Source: Lanius collurio (lineage: Eukaryota > Chordata > Aves > Passeriformes > Laniidae). From it: a DNA stretch of 64,000 nt. The notes beneath the pieces are model-generated. The model worked only from the letters and a program-made list of their open reading frames with translations. It searched no databases and was not told the DNA's origin. The stretch is from contig JACBWW010000017.1 of assembly GCA_020086605.1 (NCBI GenBank), forward strand, positions 8,899,283-8,963,282, in the 5' to 3' direction. Each line of letters starts with the position of its first letter. Position 1 is the stretch's first letter. The position numbers were made by a program, and so were the translations under genes. Shown in pieces: positions 59,970 through 64,000 of the stretch.

Positions 59970-60048
59970 TCAGGTTGAAGATGTCCCTGCTCACTGCAGG
60001 ACTAGATGACCTTTAAAAGGTTCCTTCCAACCCAAACTATTCCAAGTG
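59970..60048 (+). mobile_element. CR1 3' terminus
   Basis: Plus-strand GATGTCCCTGCTCACTGCAG and GGTTCCTTCCAACCCAAACT. Confidence 0.85.
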
Positions 60049-60477
60049 CTCAAAACTTTTCCAGTGAGAATTCTTAGAGGTGCTCAAACGTCTGCAAAGG
60101 ACAGGTTTCACCTCCAGGGTTACCTGGAAACAGCTGGGGAGCAAGATAATTCACTTTTCCTCATTTTAGTTAGGAAAAGGGTTTTTTTTTTGGATGCAAC
60201 TCCTTCAGCCAATGCTTTGAATATCAAGTCGCTGTTTTTCAGGTTCATTTATCTAATAAAGTCTTACAATGGAAAGAAAAAAATCAATTCATATGTAGCA
60301 GAAAAACACAACTTAATAAAATGAGTTTGAAATCTGAGTAGATGAGGGATTTGGGATTTTCTGTAGCACACACCGGGCTCTCTGGGAAAGTCCCAGCCCT
60401 CCCCATGTCTCAAACAGGGACTTCTTGCTAAGACCTTGCAAAATATTCAGTTCCTGCTGAGAAAAAAACCTCCTGGT

Positions 60478-60525
60478 GTGATCTTGGTCCAGTCATTTAA
60501 CCTCACCAGCTCCTCCACAACTGGG
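60478..60525. repeat. Possible MIR-like remnant
   Basis: GTGTGATCTTGGTCCAGTCA followed by TTTAACCTCACCAGCTCC resembles the MIR complement 'gtgaccttgggcaagtcacttaacctc'. Confidence 0.4.
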
Positions 60526-60875
60526 TTATGCCAGGAACAGCACAAACACCATCAGAGTCTGTTTCTTCAGTCCCACCCAAAAGATGGAGATGGGAAATGA
60601 TTCCCCTTCCCTTTTGAACCCAACATCCTCTGCATGGAACGGTGTTTTTACACTTGGATCTACACAGAAAGGTCCCTTCTACTCTGCTGCTGCTTGTGTG
60701 CCAACCACCCATCCCACATCCAGAAAATCCGAACTGGGGGGAGAGCTGGTATCTGAGAGCAGCCTAAGCCATCATTGTGGGATAATTCTCTGCCTGGAAA
60801 CCCCGGGCTGTGTCAGCTACAGCTGTAACACAGGCACGTAAAGGCAATGCCGAGGATTGGGAGAAGGGTGGGAGA

Positions 60876-60971
60876 GGGAGGGATGGATGGATGGATGGAT
60901 GGATGGATGGATGGATGGATGGATGGATCCATGGATGGATCCATGGATGGATCCATGGATGGATGGATGCA
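60876..60971 (+). repeat. (GGAT)n minisatellite with 12-bp higher-order unit
   Basis: About eleven GGAT/ATGG tetramers pass into repeats of ATGGATGGATCC near 60918-60966. The repeat gives long Met-Asp-Gly-Trp or Ile-His-Pro-Ser frames that are not genes. Confidence 0.95.
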
Positions 60972-60974
60972 CTG

Positions 60975-63135
60975 CTACACTGACAGATTTTAACCTCACA
61001 CCACAACCTGCTGCAGGAGGGGAGGAGATGGAGATGAATTCCAGCACCTCACCCAGGTCAATCCAGCAGAGAAGTGGGGAGATGCAATTCCCACCTCTGA
61101 GCTCCAGAGATGGCTTAGGAGCCCTGGTGCCAGCACACACAGTCCAGGCTGTCCCTCAGGTGACCTCCCAGGGCTCTGCCTCCCTGCTGGCTGGTGAGGG
61201 ATGATCCTCTCTCCTCTCAAGCCAAGCTTTGCTTTCCCAAGAGCGCAGCTGCCAGGGCTCAGTTTGGTTCTGCAGGGTTTGCAGCAGACAAGAGTTGGGT
61301 TTCTCACGGGATGCAGAGCCTGGCCTGGCTTTCACTCACTTTAGAGCGAGGCTGTTCCACCCACGTTGAGGGGAACAGAGCCCAGGAGAGACCAGAGAGC
61401 ACAAGCCAGGAGTTCATCCCTGCTCTGCTCCTGCCATGGTGATGCCACGGAACAGGGACAGGCTCAGGTGCTGCACCTGAGCACTGCTGGAGTGACGCCA
61501 CCGGGGTTGGCAGGGCTCCCTCAAACTCACATTTCCTGAACTGCACAAAATACAGATGGAAAGAGCTGTCAGATCCCTGCTCCCAGCTCTCACAGAAAGG
61601 GGATCCTGCAGGACACCGCAGCTTTGCCACATTTACCCTCCATGGATGAGGAAATCAACGGAGCTGCTGTGGCCAGTGTTGGGGAACAGGAGCAAAGCCA
61701 GGCCACGGGCAGGGAAATATCCCCACACACATCCCCACATCCTCCACATCCTCTTCCAAAGGCCTGGCACCTCCGGAACGCTGTTCACTCTGCTGGCAGT
61801 GACTACAGCTCCTCTCCTCGCCCACTTTTCCACGGGGCTGATCCCACCCCTCCCCACTCTGGGTGTGACACAGGAGCAGTGAGAGCAGCACAGGGGACAG
61901 GAGCCCCACCAGGACAGAGGGAGGGACAGACACCGCTGCCCAGAGCGATGCCACCACACCAAACCTCAGCCAGAGCCTGTTGTTCCACCAGAACTCTTCC
62001 CATCCCTCTCCCAGTGCAAAATTTAACCACACACATCCCAAGCTGCCTCACACCCAGGATAAATGATGCCAGTTGACTTCTCCCACAGCAAAGGGGTCTC
62101 CCTCTACTTCTAATTCAGCCCAGAGAGCCTCTCCTGGGATCATCTACCCCAGGAGCAGCATCCTGGGCTGCAGGGGGTTAAAATTCCCATCATGGAAGCT
62201 CTGTATTAATTTTTATTGCTGTTTTTTTTTTTTCCCTCCTGAATCCAACCCTTTTTTCTTCTGAATCATTTCTGCCCACTGACTGTGTTCAGACCAAGCC
62301 AGGCCGCTTAGCACCGATTAACAAAATAAAATAAATAAAATTAAAGTCTTTTTCTCCCATTCCATGTGGAGTCAGGCAAGGCAGTGCAAGTCAGCTGGAG
62401 AAAGTTTAAATTCAGTTTGTGCTGCTCCTGTGACTCCACATGGACCCCAGACTCCCCCAGGACAGGGAACAGGTTACATTTAATCCCCCCTTAGCCATGA
62501 ATTCTGCTTCGGAATTCCCTCAGCCTTCCTTCGCTCATTCCAATCTCTCCTTTTTTTTTTTTTTTTTTTTAAACAAACAGAAAAAATGAACAGCACTAAC
62601 ATTTTAAAAAGAAGCAAACCCCAAAACCACCTGATTTTTGCTGTTAATCTGGCCCCCTGGGTGTGGAAGAGCCTGTTGCTGCTCCCAGGAGCTGCTCTAG
62701 GTTGAACAGCTCAGTGCTGCACTGCACTGGAGAAGGTCCCGGGCGGCTCCCATGGCACAGTAAATCCCACCAGTACATCCCTAAAACCTGGCCCATCAAT
62801 TCCAGGGGGAATCAGTCCCCTCTCTTTGATTATTTTTAAACCATTCATTCCAAAGCCTCTTTTATCCCAGCCTGTAAATGCATTTTTTGCTGGTTTTACG
62901 GAGCTCAGGGAGTTCCCCCACCAGCAACATCATGGATGGAGTGTGGGAGCATCGCTGCTCCAAGGGATCCTTTCCCTTTTCCTCCACTGAACTTTCCCGG
63001 AAGCTCCCAGGAATCTGTGAATCTGCTCGGTCTGATTTAAACAGGTGCCCCCATGCCAGGGTGGGAGCAGCAATTTAAACAGCTCAGCCAAAAAGGAAGC
63101 TGCGAGAGGCAGACAGAACTCACAGCAACACTTGA
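60975..63135. other. Unique sequence with homopolymer runs
   Basis: T12 at about 62222-62233 and T20 at 62551-62570. It is C-rich on the plus strand from 61640 to 62160. No exon, including WNT3A exon 1, recognised. Confidence 0.5.
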
Positions 63136-63137
63136 TT

Positions 63138-63154
63138 CCCCCCCCCCCCCCCCC
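63138..63154 (+). repeat. C17 homopolymer
   Basis: Seventeen consecutive C (G17 on the minus strand). Length likely unreliable in the assembly and polymorphic. Confidence 0.95.
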
Positions 63155-63159
63155 GACAA

Positions 63160-64000
63160 ATTTAAATTTCTCCTTATTTTGGGACAATAATTAACCAAAA
63201 CCCACAGGAAAATATAATTTCTCAGTCCCTGCTTTGACACCGATTTTCTCAAAGTGCAAATATCCACAGCCCCACACGCTTTAGGATGAGTTGATGCTTT
63301 AATTAGAAACGATTAGTGGGGAGGGGGCACAATTTTGGGGTGGGAAATGAGAGGTTTTCTGCTGTAAACACCCGAATCACCACGAGCTGGTAGAGGGGAG
63401 GCTTTAAACAGAGACGGTTTAGGATGGGATGTTTGCTGCTTGCATGACCAGACTAAAAAAACTCCCTGTCCTCTCTTCCAAAAGAAGAAAAACAACAACT
63501 ACAAAACAAAGGAACGAGCGGAACGAAATTAAATTAAAATCAAATAAAGCAGCACGGTGGATTTGCTAAATTTGGGAGCAGCTGGGCTGGCCTAGGAGGA
63601 AAGGAACTTCCCTCCCGTTACTGGGATGTGCATCCCGGGGTCCCCTGTGCCACCTCCAGGCCCCAATTCCCCACATTTCCAGGGCTGCTCCCCATCTCCA
63701 GCCACGGGGGTGGCCGTGGGTTTATATCTTGCTTGGGGATAAATAAAGAGGGAAAGGCTGAGGATAAATAAAGAAGGAAAAGGGTGGGAGGGCAAGGGGG
63801 GAATTTAGGCAGCCAATGCAACAGCTCCCGGCCTCTCCTTCGACTCCCCCACCCCAACCAAATCCTCCTTTGCATTTCCATGGCCTAAGGGGGGTTTCTC
63901 CTTGCGAAAGAAACGTCTGAAACCGCTGCTTGGCACCGGCCAAGGACAGGGGAAAACCCCCCCCGGAACCCCCAAAGTGCCGCCGCTGCCTCTCCCCCCC
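63160..64000. other. GC rising toward window edge, possible approach to a CpG island
   Basis: The last 120 bp are C-rich with about seven CpGs (for example CACCGGCC and GTGCCGCCGCTGCC). This may be the shore of a promoter island for WNT3A exon 1 beyond the edge. That is a guess from composition. Confidence 0.35.

Larger units (their letters stand above)
16673..64000 (-). other. WNT3A: WNT3A intron 1 and possibly sequence up to exon 1 (exon 1 not found)
   Basis: This is everything upstream of exon 2 in gene orientation. Exon 1 should encode a short signal peptide ending YPIWW before a donor. I scanned the plus strand for the complement of that end (CACCA followed by a fitting ATnGG context) and saw no match. 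Either the whole stretch is intron 1 with exon 1 beyond 64000, or exon 1 is too diverged for me to see. No convincing second gene is visible in either strand. Confidence 0.6.

Noticed and set aside
62640..64000. WNT3A exon 1
   Set aside because: The GC-rich end looked promising, but no signal peptide plus YPIWW before a donor was found on the minus strand.
1..64000. tRNA, rRNA, CRISPR arrays, operons
   Set aside because: No tRNA A/B-box pair with a foldable cloverleaf, no rRNA and no direct-repeat/spacer array were noticed. The window is vertebrate intron sequence.

Overview
The window looks like bird nuclear DNA, probably from a neoavian and plausibly a songbird. About twenty truncated CR1 LINE copies are recognisable by their near-invariant 3' tails. 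The one coding exon matches avian WNT3A as I remember it, coding density is extremely low, and I see no bacterial or viral gene architecture. The species cannot be fixed from the sequence alone.

The only coding sequence I can defend is one internal exon on the minus strand at 16431-16672. It is 242 bp with consensus splice sites, and its reading frame is the second coding exon of WNT3A, a secreted Wnt ligand. The gene reads right to left. Positions 1-16430 are therefore intron 2, with exons 3 and 4 expected beyond the left edge. Positions 16673 rightward are intron 1. I searched for the short signal-peptide exon 1 up to the right edge and did not find it, so it probably lies beyond 64000, where GC and CpG content start to rise. 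If so, intron 1 is at least 47 kb.

Region by region: 1-16.4 kb (intron 2) holds nine small CR1 pieces, two CpG-rich blocks (8.0-8.7 and 11.9-12.2 kb), a conserved-looking AT-rich block beside the second (12.24-12.8 kb), and an assembly gap inside a purine tandem repeat (15.17-15.66 kb). From 16.7 to 42 kb there are CR1 copies (the largest about 1 kb at 40.34-41.34 kb), possible remnants of older amniote repeats, and several unique blocks rich in homeodomain, POU, FOX or SOX-type motifs. At 42.1-43.4 kb a short CpG-rich island is followed by a solo endogenous-retrovirus LTR with matching 5-bp target duplications. From 43.4 to 64 kb there are sparse CR1 tails, a tandem duplication of about 103 bp, a GGAT minisatellite, a C17 tract and otherwise unremarkable sequence.

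Biologically the window is best read as the non-coding landscape around one exon of a developmental signalling gene. I found no second gene, RNA gene or novel multi-gene system. The observations most worth testing are the candidate regulatory blocks and the solo LTR.
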